Below, piece by piece: positions 26,619 to 34,454 of a stretch of 40,002 nucleotides of DNA. The notes under the pieces were generated by a model, which saw only the letters and a list, made by a program, of their open reading frames with translations, was not told the DNA's origin and ran no database searches. Position numbers and translations under genes: made by a program. This DNA comes from Bacteroides sp. CAG:144 (GTDB taxonomy: Bacteria > Bacteroidota > Bacteroidia > Bacteroidales > UBA11471): positions 50,020 to 90,021 of the forward strand of contig HF999710.1 in NCBI GenBank assembly GCA_000434215.1, read 5' to 3'. Within the stretch, counting starts at the first letter, position 1. Each line of letters begins with the position of its first letter.

Positions 26619-27824
26619 CTACAACTCCTCGTCTTTATGATTGGTATAGTAGACACGCAGCGGAGTAGATGTTACTTTGATAAATCCTTTGGCGTCTTCG
26701 GCTGTCCAGCCTTTCTGCATTTCGCCATACTCCCCGAACTTGGTCTTTACCAAATCGTCTTTGGAATCGACACCGACAGTAGAGAACGAAAGGGGACGCA
26801 GCTCGAGAATAACCGTACCGTTGACATTACGCTGAGAACTCTGCAACATCGCCTCTATGTCGCGCATTACGGGTTCGAGATACTGACTCTCGTGCAAGAA
26901 CATTCCGTACCAGTTGGCCACTTGGTCTTTCCAGTACTGCTGCCACTTGCTGAGCGTATATTTCTCGAGGAAACGGTGAGCGCCGATAATAAGCATCGGA
27001 GCAGCCGCTTCGAAGCCCACACGCCCTTTGATACCGATGATGGTATCTCCCACATGCATGTCGCGACCGATACCGTAAGCCGCCCCGATTTCTTCGACTT
27101 TGAGAATCGCTTCGATGGGATCGTCGTACTTGACACCGTTGACACCGCACAATTCGCCTTCCTTAAATTCGAGGCGCAGTTCTTCGCTGCCGGTTTTGGT
27201 AACTTGTTTGAGATATGCGGTTTCGGGAAGACCTTGCTTCGAGTCGAGAATCTCTCCGCCGCAAATCGACGTTCCCCAAAGACCTACATTATATGAGTAC
27301 TTCAATTTTGTCCAGTCGGCAGCAAAGCCGTGCTGATTGAGATAGTCGATTTCATATTGCCGGGTAAGAGCCATATCGCGGGTAAGTGTTATGATTTCGA
27401 CACCCGGCGTAAGAACAAGGAAAGTCATATCGAAACGTATCTGGTCGTTTCCTGCTCCGGTAGAACCGTGTGCTATCGCATCGGCACCGATTTCCTGGGC
27501 ATACCGGGCAATGGCCAACGCCTGAAAAATACGTTCGGAGCTTACCGAGATAGGATAAGTACCATTCCGTAAAACATTTCCGTAAACCATATATTTGAGG
27601 CTTTTCTCGTAATACTCACGCGTTACATCGAGTGTTACATATTTCACAGCCCCCAATTTATAAGCATTCTCCTCGTTTTGTTTCAACTGCTCGGCACTGA
27701 ATCCGCCGGTATTGGCGCAAGCGGCATATACTTCATAACCTTTTTCTTTGGCCAGATACATAACGGTAAACGATGTATCCAATCCGCCGCTGAAAGCAAC
27801 GACAACTTTCTTTTTCTTTTCCAT
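26619..27824 (-). CDS. argG: Argininosuccinate synthase
   Basis: The 401-residue product joins citrulline and aspartate with ATP to form argininosuccinate. The ATP-pyrophosphatase loop VVVAFSGGLDTS is at the N-terminus and AHGSTGAGNDQIRFD, a conserved substrate segment, lies near residue 110. ATG at 27824 (MEKKKKVVV) is chosen; the in-frame extension to 27983 would run into the preceding GNAT gene and matches no ArgG. It is third in the operon, 10 bases after the GNAT gene. The shape KYTLSKWQQYWKDQVANWYG in the C-terminal half is the helix used for tetramer contacts in the family. Confidence 0.96.
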   Translation of the reverse strand: MEKKKKVVVAFSGGLDTSFTVMYLAKEKGYEVYAACANTGGFSAEQLKQNEENAYKLGAVKYVTLDVTREYYEKSLKYMVYGNVLRNGTYPISVSSERIFQALAIARYAQEIGADAIAHGSTGAGNDQIRFDMTFLVLTPGVEIITLTRDMALTRQYEIDYLNQHGFAADWTKLKYSYNVGLWGTSICGGEILDSKQGLPETAYLKQVTKTGSEELRLEFKEGELCGVNGVKYDDPIEAILKVEEIGAAYGIGRDMHVGDTIIGIKGRVGFEAAAPMLIIGAHRFLEKYTLSKWQQYWKDQVANWYGMFLHESQYLEPVMRDIEAMLQSSQRNVNGTVILELRPLSFSTVGVDSKDDLVKTKFGEYGEMQKGWTAEDAKGFIKVTSTPLRVYYTNHKDEEL

Positions 27825-27834
27825 ATCTCGTTTT

Positions 27835-28410
27835 TTATTTATTTTCTTCGTGATGATGATCTTTTTCCTGATGCTCCTTCGGGTCGTATAACATAGCGGT
27901 ACAAATGCAGAACTTTCGTTTCTTCGCCACCAAAATATCATGGTTGATGCAACCTTCGCAACCGCGCCAAAAAGCATCATCATCGGTCAACTCGTTGAAC
28001 GTTACGGGAACGTACCCCAATTCGGTGTTCATCTTCATAACGGCGGCACCGCTCGTCAACGAAAAGATTTTCGCCCACGGCCAACGCAAGCGGGCCAACT
28101 GGAAAGAAGCCTGTTTGATACGTTTCGCCAACCCGAGCCCCCGGTACTTCGGGTGTACGATAAGTCCCGAAGTGGCGACATATTGCTTGTTCCCCCATGA
28201 CTCGATATAGGTAAATCCTGCAAAATCATCACCGCACAAAGCGATAATGGCTTTACCCTCTTTCATCTTCTGCGCTACATACTCATGAGTACGCTCGGCA
28301 ATGCCGGTTCCACGTACTTTGGCGGCCTCTCTGATGGTATCCAGTATCGTATCGACATACACCTCATGGGAGGCATCGGCAACCATCACTTCAATATCCT
28401 GAGATTCCAT
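27835..28410 (-). CDS. GNAT acyltransferase, probable N-acylglutamate synthase of arginine synthesis
   Basis: The 191-residue product is a GNAT-fold acyltransferase; the acyl-CoA loop is VHPKYRGLGLAKRIK (Arg90-Gly-Leu-Gly). It is placed between argR and argG, where a first-step enzyme (N-acetyl- or N-succinylglutamate synthase) would be expected, and no other argA or argJ is in view. In Bacteroides the GNAT at this place is thought to make N-succinylglutamate; here this is inference from position. Residues 145-175 carry four cysteines (Cys151-x2-Cys154 and Cys168-x-Cys170), and the tail is His/Glu-rich (DHHHEEN), which looks like a metal site. Gap to argR 32 bases, to argG 10. Confidence 0.8.
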   Translation of the reverse strand: MESQDIEVMVADASHEVYVDTILDTIREAAKVRGTGIAERTHEYVAQKMKEGKAIIALCGDDFAGFTYIESWGNKQYVATSGLIVHPKYRGLGLAKRIKQASFQLARLRWPWAKIFSLTSGAAVMKMNTELGYVPVTFNELTDDDAFWRGCEGCINHDILVAKKRKFCICTAMLYDPKEHQEKDHHHEENK

Positions 28411-28442
28411 TTTAATTTTTGAATAAGTCGAAATGTATTTTA

Positions 28443-28919
28443 TTATTGAATATTCGGTATAATTATGCGTAATGCTTCGACGGCTCTTTCCCGGCTCACT
28501 TCTTCACGCCAAATGAGCAAAACGGTATCGTCTCCGGCAATAGTCCCCAACAACTCGGGCAGTGTATGGGCATCGATATCCGATGCGGTACTTCCCGCAT
28601 AACCGGGACGGGTTTTTATAACTGCCATATTTCCGGAAAAAGAAATAGAAAGAAACCCGTTGGAAGCAGCAAAGGATCCACCCCGTGAAATTTTCGGACG
28701 ACGCGACAATCCCGCCAATTCGGGAAGGATATACTGATAACCTCCGGCCGGCAAAGATACTTTCACGATTTGCAACTGTTTCAGATCCCGCGACAAGGTA
28801 GCTTGCGTCAAATCAAAACCTTGCTCACGCAAACGCTGCAACAGCTCCTCCTGTCCGCTGACCCGATTGGCGCTTACAATCGATTTGATAGCTTCTAATC
28901 TGTTGACTTTATCTTTCAT
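28443..28919 (-). CDS. argR: Arginine repressor
   Basis: The 158-residue product has a winged-helix N-terminal domain (SANRVSGQEELLQRLREQGFDLTQATLSRDLKQL) that reads operator DNA, and a C-terminal hexamerisation and arginine-binding domain (about 85-156) with the family's GTIAGDDTVLLIW segment. As in other bacteria it would bind operators when arginine is plentiful. It is first in the seven-gene operon, and two ARG-box-like sites overlap its own promoter, so it should repress itself and the pathway. Confidence 0.94.
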   Translation of the reverse strand: MKDKVNRLEAIKSIVSANRVSGQEELLQRLREQGFDLTQATLSRDLKQLQIVKVSLPAGGYQYILPELAGLSRRPKISRGGSFAASNGFLSISFSGNMAVIKTRPGYAGSTASDIDAHTLPELLGTIAGDDTVLLIWREEVSRERAVEALRIIIPNIQ

Positions 28920-28949
28920 AGCGTTGCATATTTATTCCTTTTCGGACCG

Positions 28950-28957
28950 CAAATATA
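28950..28957 (-). promoter_or_regulatory. Promoter -7 box for the arginine operon
   Basis: On the minus strand this reads TATATTTG, a TAnnTTTG match, 30 bases before the argR ATG. The usual -33 position is covered by the ARG-like sites. Confidence 0.6.
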
Positions 28958-28991
28958 CGTATAAAAATTTATATCGATGCATTTTTATCAA
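28958..28991 (-). promoter_or_regulatory. Two ARG-box-like operators
   Basis: Compared with the 14-base core TGAATwwwwATTCA, 28958-28971 (CGTATAAAAATTTA) and 28978-28991 (TGCATTTTTATCAA) each match 11 positions. Starts are 20 bases apart, close to the pair spacing known for ArgR. They cover the spacer and -33 region of the argR promoter. Confidence 0.5.
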
Positions 28992-29166
28992 AAATTTATC
29001 ACCGATGGAATTTTTCAACGTTTACGCAATCTATACAACACTGTTTATAAAAAGATTACCTATCGGGAAAATTTTAGTTTCCCAATTCTCAATTTCGTTT
29101 TTTATTCACAATAATGTATATTTTCTACAAACGAAAAAATCGAGCCAATGACAAAAGCAATGCCAT

Positions 29167-29949
29167 TCAATCAAAAAAGGAAGAAATCTCTGCTATTTTC
29201 CCATAAGCCGTCTGGTCGCAAAGACAAGGTACGACCGAAACATATCGGTTTGCCAAAAAATATTCATCGGTATCCGTTGCCTCAGGCTCCGTGTTGACAA
29301 AATGGCCGGTAAGAAAATAGCCCTCCCGACCCTTCTCCCCGACACGCAATTCATACTCTTCGGACCAATAGCCCCGAGCCTGACGACATACACGAAGCCC
29401 CCGAATAGGTTGTACCGGGAAATTGACATTCAGACACACACCGTCGGGCAGACCCGATGACAAAACCCGTGTAACAATACGACGCACATAATCCCTACAC
29501 GAAGAAAAATCGGCATCAGCATCATGCGAAAGCAATGAAAATCCCACAGAAGGGATATTCACCACACAGCCTTCGAGTACAGCCCCCATCGTTCCCGAAT
29601 AAAGAATACTCACTCCGGCATTGGACCCATGATTGATACCCGACAAAATAAGATCGGGACGAAACTCGGAAAAAGCATGCAGCGCCAACTTCACACAATC
29701 GACTGGCGTCCCGTTACAAGCATAAAACTCCGCGCCGGAAAACGAATCTATTTTTTCAAGAAAAAGTGGCACACCCGATGTAATCGCCCCCGACTGCCCC
29801 GAACGAGCGCTATCGGGTGCAACAACCCGTATATCGCCCAAATCAGAAACATAATCGACCAAAGAACGTAGCCCTTTCGCCCCGATACCGTCATCATTGG
29901 CAATGAGAATACGAGGTTTCCGACCGGAATTATAATTACATAAAGACAT
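29167..29949 (-). CDS. surE: 5'/3'-nucleotidase SurE
   Basis: The 260-residue product is the survival protein SurE, a metal-dependent cytoplasmic phosphatase that removes phosphate from nucleoside 5'- and 3'-monophosphates. The metal motif ILIANDDGIGAKGL is near the N-terminus, with RSGQSGAITSG, GTPVDCVKLAL and SGINHGSNAGVSILYSGTMGA following. ATG at 29949 (MSLCNYNSGRK) is used; the upstream extension to 30000 would start at or upstream of the promoter. It is a single-gene unit divergent from parA. No terminator was seen in the 247-base gap to argR, which holds the argR promoter and operators only. Confidence 0.95.
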   Translation of the reverse strand: MSLCNYNSGRKPRILIANDDGIGAKGLRSLVDYVSDLGDIRVVAPDSARSGQSGAITSGVPLFLEKIDSFSGAEFYACNGTPVDCVKLALHAFSEFRPDLILSGINHGSNAGVSILYSGTMGAVLEGCVVNIPSVGFSLLSHDADADFSSCRDYVRRIVTRVLSSGLPDGVCLNVNFPVQPIRGLRVCRQARGYWSEEYELRVGEKGREGYFLTGHFVNTEPEATDTDEYFLANRYVSVVPCLCDQTAYGKIAEISSFFD

Positions 29950-29968
29950 AATCAAGCATTTTATGAGG

Positions 29969-29976
29969 CAAATATA
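29969..29976 (-). promoter_or_regulatory. Promoter -7 box for surE
   Basis: On the minus strand this reads TATATTTG (TAnnTTTG) with TTG 21 bases upstream at 30000-29998, 20 bases before the ATG. Confidence 0.65.
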
Positions 29977-30072
29977 CAAAAAATCCGCATCGTTCCGCAA
30001 GAAGCCATCGGCAAGAGAAAGATAGAGAATGCTAAAATAGATAAAACCCTATCAATCTTTTCGGTAAATTCG

Positions 30073-30080
30073 TATCTTTG
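30073..30080 (+). promoter_or_regulatory. Promoter -7 box for the parA operon
   Basis: TATCTTTG is a perfect TAnnTTTG match. Transcription would begin near 30086, giving a leader of about 206 bases. Confidence 0.65.
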
Positions 30081-30292
30081 CCATGAGATAACCTCAAAAG
30101 GAGTCAGTAACAAAATCGGCACACCGTGTTCAGATTTCCCATATAAGGTTATCTTCCGACAACAAGAACAGGAAACAAAGCAGTTTTTCAACAACCGAAA
30201 CGACTTATCAACAGCACAAGTAATAATCGGCAGCAAACTGCAAAAATGCAAAGAAAAAAAGATTTCCTTTGCCTTGTAAAAACAAGACAATT

Positions 30293-31060
30293 ATGGGTAA
30301 AATCATCGCAATAGCCAACCAAAAAGGCGGCGTAGGGAAAACCACGACAACAATCAATTTGGCAGCCTCATTGGCCGCCTTAGACCGGAAGGTGCTGCTC
30401 ATCGATGCCGACCCGCAAGCCAATGCATCGTCGGGACTAAGTATCGACATCACTCAGAAAAACATTTCTATATACGAATGTCTCATCGGGGAAGCCTCTC
30501 TGCGCGAGGCCATCGACACGACATGCGTGTCGGGACTCGATATCGTATGTTCGCACATCGACTTGGTAGGAGCTGAACTCGAACTGCTGAACACCGCCAA
30601 TCGGGAACGGATTCTATTGCATCTTATCGAAGAAGTAAAAGCCGAATACGATTATATACTTATCGACTGTTCTCCCTCACTGGGACTGATTACGGTCAAC
30701 TCGCTCACAGCAGCCGACTCGGTAATTATTCCAGTGCAAGCCGAATACTTTGCCCTCGAAGGAATCAGCAAACTGCTCAACACGATAAAGCTCATCAAGT
30801 CGAGACTCAACCCGAACCTCGCCATCGAAGGTTTTCTGCTCACGATGTACGACTCTCGCCTACGACTGGGAAACCAAATCTACGAAGAGTTGAAAAAGCA
30901 CTTCCGCGAGCTGGTTTTCGACACGGTCATACAGCGCAATATCCGGTTGAGCGAAGCTCCCAGCCACGGAATACCCGTACTCATGTACGACCCCAACTCC
31001 AAAGGTGCCCTCAACCACATGCAACTCGCCAAAGAGCTCATCAAAAGGGAAAAGAAATAG
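30293..31060 (+). CDS. parA: ParA/Soj chromosome-partitioning ATPase
   Basis: The 255-residue product is a ParA/MinD-type ATPase. The deviant Walker A is NQKGGVGKTTTTINLA, with the signature lysine that supports ATP-sandwich dimers, and DADPQANASSGL follows. It binds DNA nonspecifically as an ATP dimer and moves ParB-bound origins apart. Length is that of the chromosomal Soj type without an N-terminal helix-turn-helix, unlike plasmid ParA. ATG at 30293 (MGKIIAIANQ) is preferred over the in-frame start at 30269. parB follows after 45 bases. Confidence 0.95.
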   Translation: MGKIIAIANQKGGVGKTTTTINLAASLAALDRKVLLIDADPQANASSGLSIDITQKNISIYECLIGEASLREAIDTTCVSGLDIVCSHIDLVGAELELLNTANRERILLHLIEEVKAEYDYILIDCSPSLGLITVNSLTAADSVIIPVQAEYFALEGISKLLNTIKLIKSRLNPNLAIEGFLLTMYDSRLRLGNQIYEELKKHFRELVFDTVIQRNIRLSEAPSHGIPVLMYDPNSKGALNHMQLAKELIKREKK

Positions 31061-31105
31061 GAATAAACAACTTCCGGGTGTGCCGGAGTGAAGAAAAACA
31101 TAGAT

Positions 31106-31981
31106 ATGACGACCATCAAACGAAATGCCCTCGGCCGGGGACTCGACGCCCTCATTACTATGGACGATGTAAAAACCGGAGGGTCATCATCGATCAACGA
31201 AATAAAACTATCCCTCATCAAGCCCAACCCGGGGCAACCCCGGCAGGAATTCGACGAAGAATCCCTCAATGAACTGGCAGCTTCGATTCGGGAACTCGGC
31301 ATCATACAACCCATTACTTTACGGCAGATGCCCGATGACAGCTACCAAATCATCTCGGGCGAGCGGCGATATAGGGCATCGTTACTGGCCGGCCTCGAAA
31401 CCATACCGGCCTATGTACGAACCGTTGAAGACGAGACCGTCATGGAAATGGCTCTCATCGAAAACATTCAACGCGAAGACTTGAATCCCGTGGAGATTGC
31501 ATTGACCTTTCAAAAGCTCATCGAGCAATACCATCTCACCCAAGACCGGCTCAGCGAGCGCGTAGGAAAAAAACGGGCAACGATTGCCAACTACCTGAGA
31601 CTGCTGAAACTTCCCGCCGAAATACAGATCGGGTTAAAAAACAAACAGATCGATATGGGTCATGCACGAGCCCTTCTCTCGGTCGATAACCCGGCCCGGC
31701 AACTGCAACTTTACGAACAAATTCAGGAATACGGATATTCGGTGAGAAAAGTCGAGGAGTTGGCCAAAGAAATGAGCGTAGAGACTCCCGCTTCGCACGA
31801 AAAAAAGGAGTCGGACGAAACAACCGGCGAGTACGATATTCTACGCCACCATCTTTCCGAATTTTTCAAAACACCGGTACAATTTACCTGCAATGCCAAA
31901 GGGAAAGGGAAGATCTCTATTCCGTTTAAAAACGAAGAAGAACTGGAACGACTTATCGCCCTCTTCGATAAACTGAAATAA
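31106..31981 (+). CDS. parB: ParB/Spo0J chromosome-partitioning protein
   Basis: The 291-residue product has the ParB/Spo0J layout: a basic N-terminus RNALGRGLDALI that contacts ParA, the CTP-binding ParB/Srx domain (about 36-125, with PGQPRQEFDEESLNEL and ISGERRYRASLLAG), and a helix-turn-helix (RLSERVGKKRATIANYLRLLKLP) for parS. A C-terminal dimer domain (about 240-291) ends it. It loads on parS near the origin and slides as a clamp. ATG at 31106 matches the family N-terminus; a GTG at 31088 is an alternative. Its presence suggests the window may be near the replication origin, but no parS site was seen. Confidence 0.95.
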   Translation: MTTIKRNALGRGLDALITMDDVKTGGSSSINEIKLSLIKPNPGQPRQEFDEESLNELAASIRELGIIQPITLRQMPDDSYQIISGERRYRASLLAGLETIPAYVRTVEDETVMEMALIENIQREDLNPVEIALTFQKLIEQYHLTQDRLSERVGKKRATIANYLRLLKLPAEIQIGLKNKQIDMGHARALLSVDNPARQLQLYEQIQEYGYSVRKVEELAKEMSVETPASHEKKESDETTGEYDILRHHLSEFFKTPVQFTCNAKGKGKISIPFKNEEELERLIALFDKLK

Positions 31982-31986
31982 AAATT

Positions 31987-32733
31987 TTGAGCCGAAAACG
32001 TCTTTTACAGAACAGTTTGAAACTTATTATGCTCTGCTTAATAAGTTTCGCATCATTGCCGTCGGTCGCACAAGAAAACCTCGACACCGCCGACAGGAAG
32101 AATGGTCGTGATAGTTCCGAGACAAACATCGCCCGACCCGATAGCAGTGCAACAACCGTCGACATACCCTATTACCGGGTCGAAGACGCACCTTTGAAAC
32201 AAACGGTTGCAGCAACCGATACCAACGCTTTCAGTCCCGACCCGGTAAAAGCAGTTTGGTATTCGGCCCTCTGCCCCGGATTGGGACAAATTTATAACCG
32301 TAGTTACTGGAAATTACCGATCCTCATCGGCGGATATTTGGGACTTATATATGCAACCAACTGGAATGCCCGCTACTTCAACGATTACTCCACGGCCTAT
32401 CGCGATGCGATGGATAATGACCCCAATACCAACAGTTTCATCAATTTTCTCGCCTATAATCGACGTAACGATCCCGAGTGGATCGAGGCCAACATGGCTT
32501 GGTTGCAAAGTTCTATGAAACGCAAGAAAGACTATTATCGTAAATATCGGGATTTGTGCATCATCTCTATGATCGGTGTATATTTTGTTGCTATGATCGA
32601 GGCCTATGTCGATGCACATCTCTACAATTTCGATATTTCCGACAATCTATCCATGAAAGTTACTCCCACCGTCATCGAACCCGTCAGATATTCGACGGCT
32701 TCGATAGGATTCCAATGCGCCATAACATTCTAA
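31987..32733 (+). CDS. DUF5683 membrane protein
   Basis: The 248-residue product has a signal peptide (MSRKRLLQN... cleaved after SVAQ), a polar spacer rich in Asp/Ser/Thr, and a DUF5683 region from about residue 85: VKAVWYSALCPGLGQIYNRSYWKLPILIGGYLGLIYATNWN. Two to three hydrophobic segments suggest an envelope protein. The family has no assigned function but follows parB in many Bacteroidetes. The start is TTG at 31987, 5 bases after parB; the first ATG (32029) would remove the basic part of the signal peptide, so the TTG is better. The gene ends 10 bases before the transglycosylase. Confidence 0.82.
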   Translation: MSRKRLLQNSLKLIMLCLISFASLPSVAQENLDTADRKNGRDSSETNIARPDSSATTVDIPYYRVEDAPLKQTVAATDTNAFSPDPVKAVWYSALCPGLGQIYNRSYWKLPILIGGYLGLIYATNWNARYFNDYSTAYRDAMDNDPNTNSFINFLAYNRRNDPEWIEANMAWLQSSMKRKKDYYRKYRDLCIISMIGVYFVAMIEAYVDAHLYNFDISDNLSMKVTPTVIEPVRYSTASIGFQCAITF

Positions 32734-32743
32734 AAAGACCTTT

Positions 32744-34345
32744 ATGAAATCGACCATATCATTGCTATTATGCCTGTTTTTTCTGTTTCCCGTCTCGTCA
32801 TCGGCAGCAAAGAGAAGAAAAGACAGAAAACGTAACGTTATAGAAACCCCGGCAGACAGTCTACTCGTACAAAAGCCGATCGATACGGTTCTAATCGTTT
32901 CGCCCGATACATTGAAAACGGACTCCGTCCCAAAGACAGCGCCCGCAGCATCCCACAAGTTGACGGCAAAAGATACGATCACCGATAACGATATCGTCCT
33001 CCCCGAAGGTCTTACTAATGGAGTCGACACACTTATCAGCGAAGAAGTAGACCATTTACAACCTCCCGTCCATCGCAAAGGAGGCAATATCGACTACCCC
33101 GACTCCGTATATATACAGCGACTTTGCGCACTCCCCGCCATTATCGAGCTGCCTTACAACAGCGTTGTCAAAGGATATATTTCCCTATATACCGAAAAAC
33201 GCAGAGAATTGGTAGAAAAATTACTGGCCTTGAACCTTTACTACGAACCTATTTTCGAACAAGAACTCGACAAAATGGGGTTACCCATCGAACTGAAATA
33301 TCTGCCCGTCATCGAATCGGCTTTGCGTCCCAACGCCGTATCTCCGGCAGGTGCAACGGGGCTGTGGCAATTCATGATCGGGACAGCCCGTATGATGGGA
33401 CTCGAAGTAAACAGTGTCGTTGACGAACGACGCGATCCGTACAAATCGACCCAACAAGCGTTGCGATACCTGCAACAGTTACACGACAACTTCGGCGATT
33501 GGACCCTTGCCATAGCCGCATATAATTGCGGACCGGGAAATGTAAATAAAGCCATACGCCGTTCCGGAGGAAAACGGGATTATTGGGATATATACCCCTA
33601 TCTGCCCCGGGAAACCCGCGGATATGTACCGGCTTTTATCGCCGCCAATTATATCATGAACTATTACGATCTGCACAACATACAGCCGGGAGAAATAGAG
33701 CTACCTTCTGAAACGGACACCGTACTGGTTAATAAACGTCTGCACTTCAAACAAATATCCGACGTCCTCGGCATCGAAGTCGGCGAATTGAGACAGCTCA
33801 ATCCGCAATACCGCCGCGATGTCGTTCCGGCCACAGCCAAACGCCCTTATTTCCTCGTCTTACCGGAAGAGTCGGCATACGCTTTTGTCGAGAACGAAGA
33901 TTCGATTTGCAACCACCAGTCCGAGCTTTATGCCCGACGCATCACTGCCGAATTGGCCCAAGCGTCCAGAACACCCATACAAGGGTATCACCGCGTACGT
34001 TCGGGCGAGAATCTGTCGGTTATTGCACATCGATACCGTACCAGCGTCGCGAACCTGAAAAGGTGGAACAATCTCAAAAGCAACAATATTTACCCGGGTA
34101 TGCGGTTAGCGGTAAGCTCATCATATGCAAGAACCCGCTCTTCGGCAAAAACAGCAGCAACAAAATCGACCCGTAAAGCCGAGACATGGATCACAAACGG
34201 CGTTCGTTACTACAAAGTAAGACCAGGAGATAGTTTATGGGAAATTTCGAGACAGTTCCCGGGTCTTACCGTTCAAGCATTGAAAAATGCCAATTCATTA
34301 AACTCGAACAATCTAAAACCCGGACAGATACTAAAAATCCCCTAA
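32744..34345 (+). CDS. MltD-like lytic transglycosylase with two LysM domains
   Basis: The 533-residue product has a signal peptide (1-22), a disordered Asp/Thr/Pro-rich stretch to about 130, an SLT domain (about 175-310) and two LysM domains (about 407-450 and 489-533). The catalytic Glu191 is in LPVIESALRPNAVSPAGATGLWQF, followed by AIAAYNCGPGNVNKA. It would cleave the glycan strands of peptidoglycan in the periplasm, with the LysM domains holding the wall. It shares an operon with parA, parB and DUF5683, which may couple wall remodelling to chromosome segregation (inference). No terminator was found behind it. Confidence 0.92.
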   Translation: MKSTISLLLCLFFLFPVSSSAAKRRKDRKRNVIETPADSLLVQKPIDTVLIVSPDTLKTDSVPKTAPAASHKLTAKDTITDNDIVLPEGLTNGVDTLISEEVDHLQPPVHRKGGNIDYPDSVYIQRLCALPAIIELPYNSVVKGYISLYTEKRRELVEKLLALNLYYEPIFEQELDKMGLPIELKYLPVIESALRPNAVSPAGATGLWQFMIGTARMMGLEVNSVVDERRDPYKSTQQALRYLQQLHDNFGDWTLAIAAYNCGPGNVNKAIRRSGGKRDYWDIYPYLPRETRGYVPAFIAANYIMNYYDLHNIQPGEIELPSETDTVLVNKRLHFKQISDVLGIEVGELRQLNPQYRRDVVPATAKRPYFLVLPEESAYAFVENEDSICNHQSELYARRITAELAQASRTPIQGYHRVRSGENLSVIAHRYRTSVANLKRWNNLKSNNIYPGMRLAVSSSYARTRSSAKTAATKSTRKAETWITNGVRYYKVRPGDSLWEISRQFPGLTVQALKNANSLNSNNLKPGQILKIP

Positions 34346-34412
34346 ACACCAACTTCCCGCATTAAGATATCAGGATTTTTCACATTAAGACTAACATTTC
34401 CATTATTTTTAC

Positions 34413-34420
34413 TATTTTTG
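34413..34420 (+). promoter_or_regulatory. Promoter -7 box for the pectin operon
   Basis: TATTTTTG matches TAnnTTTG and lies 35 bases before ATG 34455. No clear -33 element and no visible operator. Confidence 0.55.
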
Positions 34421-34454
34421 TCGCATTGATCCAATAAAAAACAACCTTTTTACC

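Larger units (their letters stand above)
29950..30292. other. Divergent surE/parA intergenic region
   Basis: This 343-base gap holds the surE promoter (29969-29976), the parA promoter (30073-30080) and a leader of about 206 bases for parA. In the leader AGATAACCT (30086-30094) pairs perfectly with 30146-30154, so the RNA would begin with a closing stem; a short CTTGT/ACAAG hairpin (30273-30286) sits just before the parA ATG. A 22-codon upstream frame starts at 30246 and overlaps parA out of frame. No parS-like palindrome was seen. Confidence 0.6.

Noticed and set aside
30246..30314. A 22-codon upstream frame overlapping the parA start.
   Set aside because: Too short and low-complexity (MQRKKDFLCLV...) to call a gene; kept only as part of the leader observation.
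29950..31981. Possible parS sites near parA/parB.
   Set aside because: No 16-base palindrome of the TGTTnCACGTGnAACA kind was found by eye in the region; absence elsewhere cannot be claimed without a computed search.
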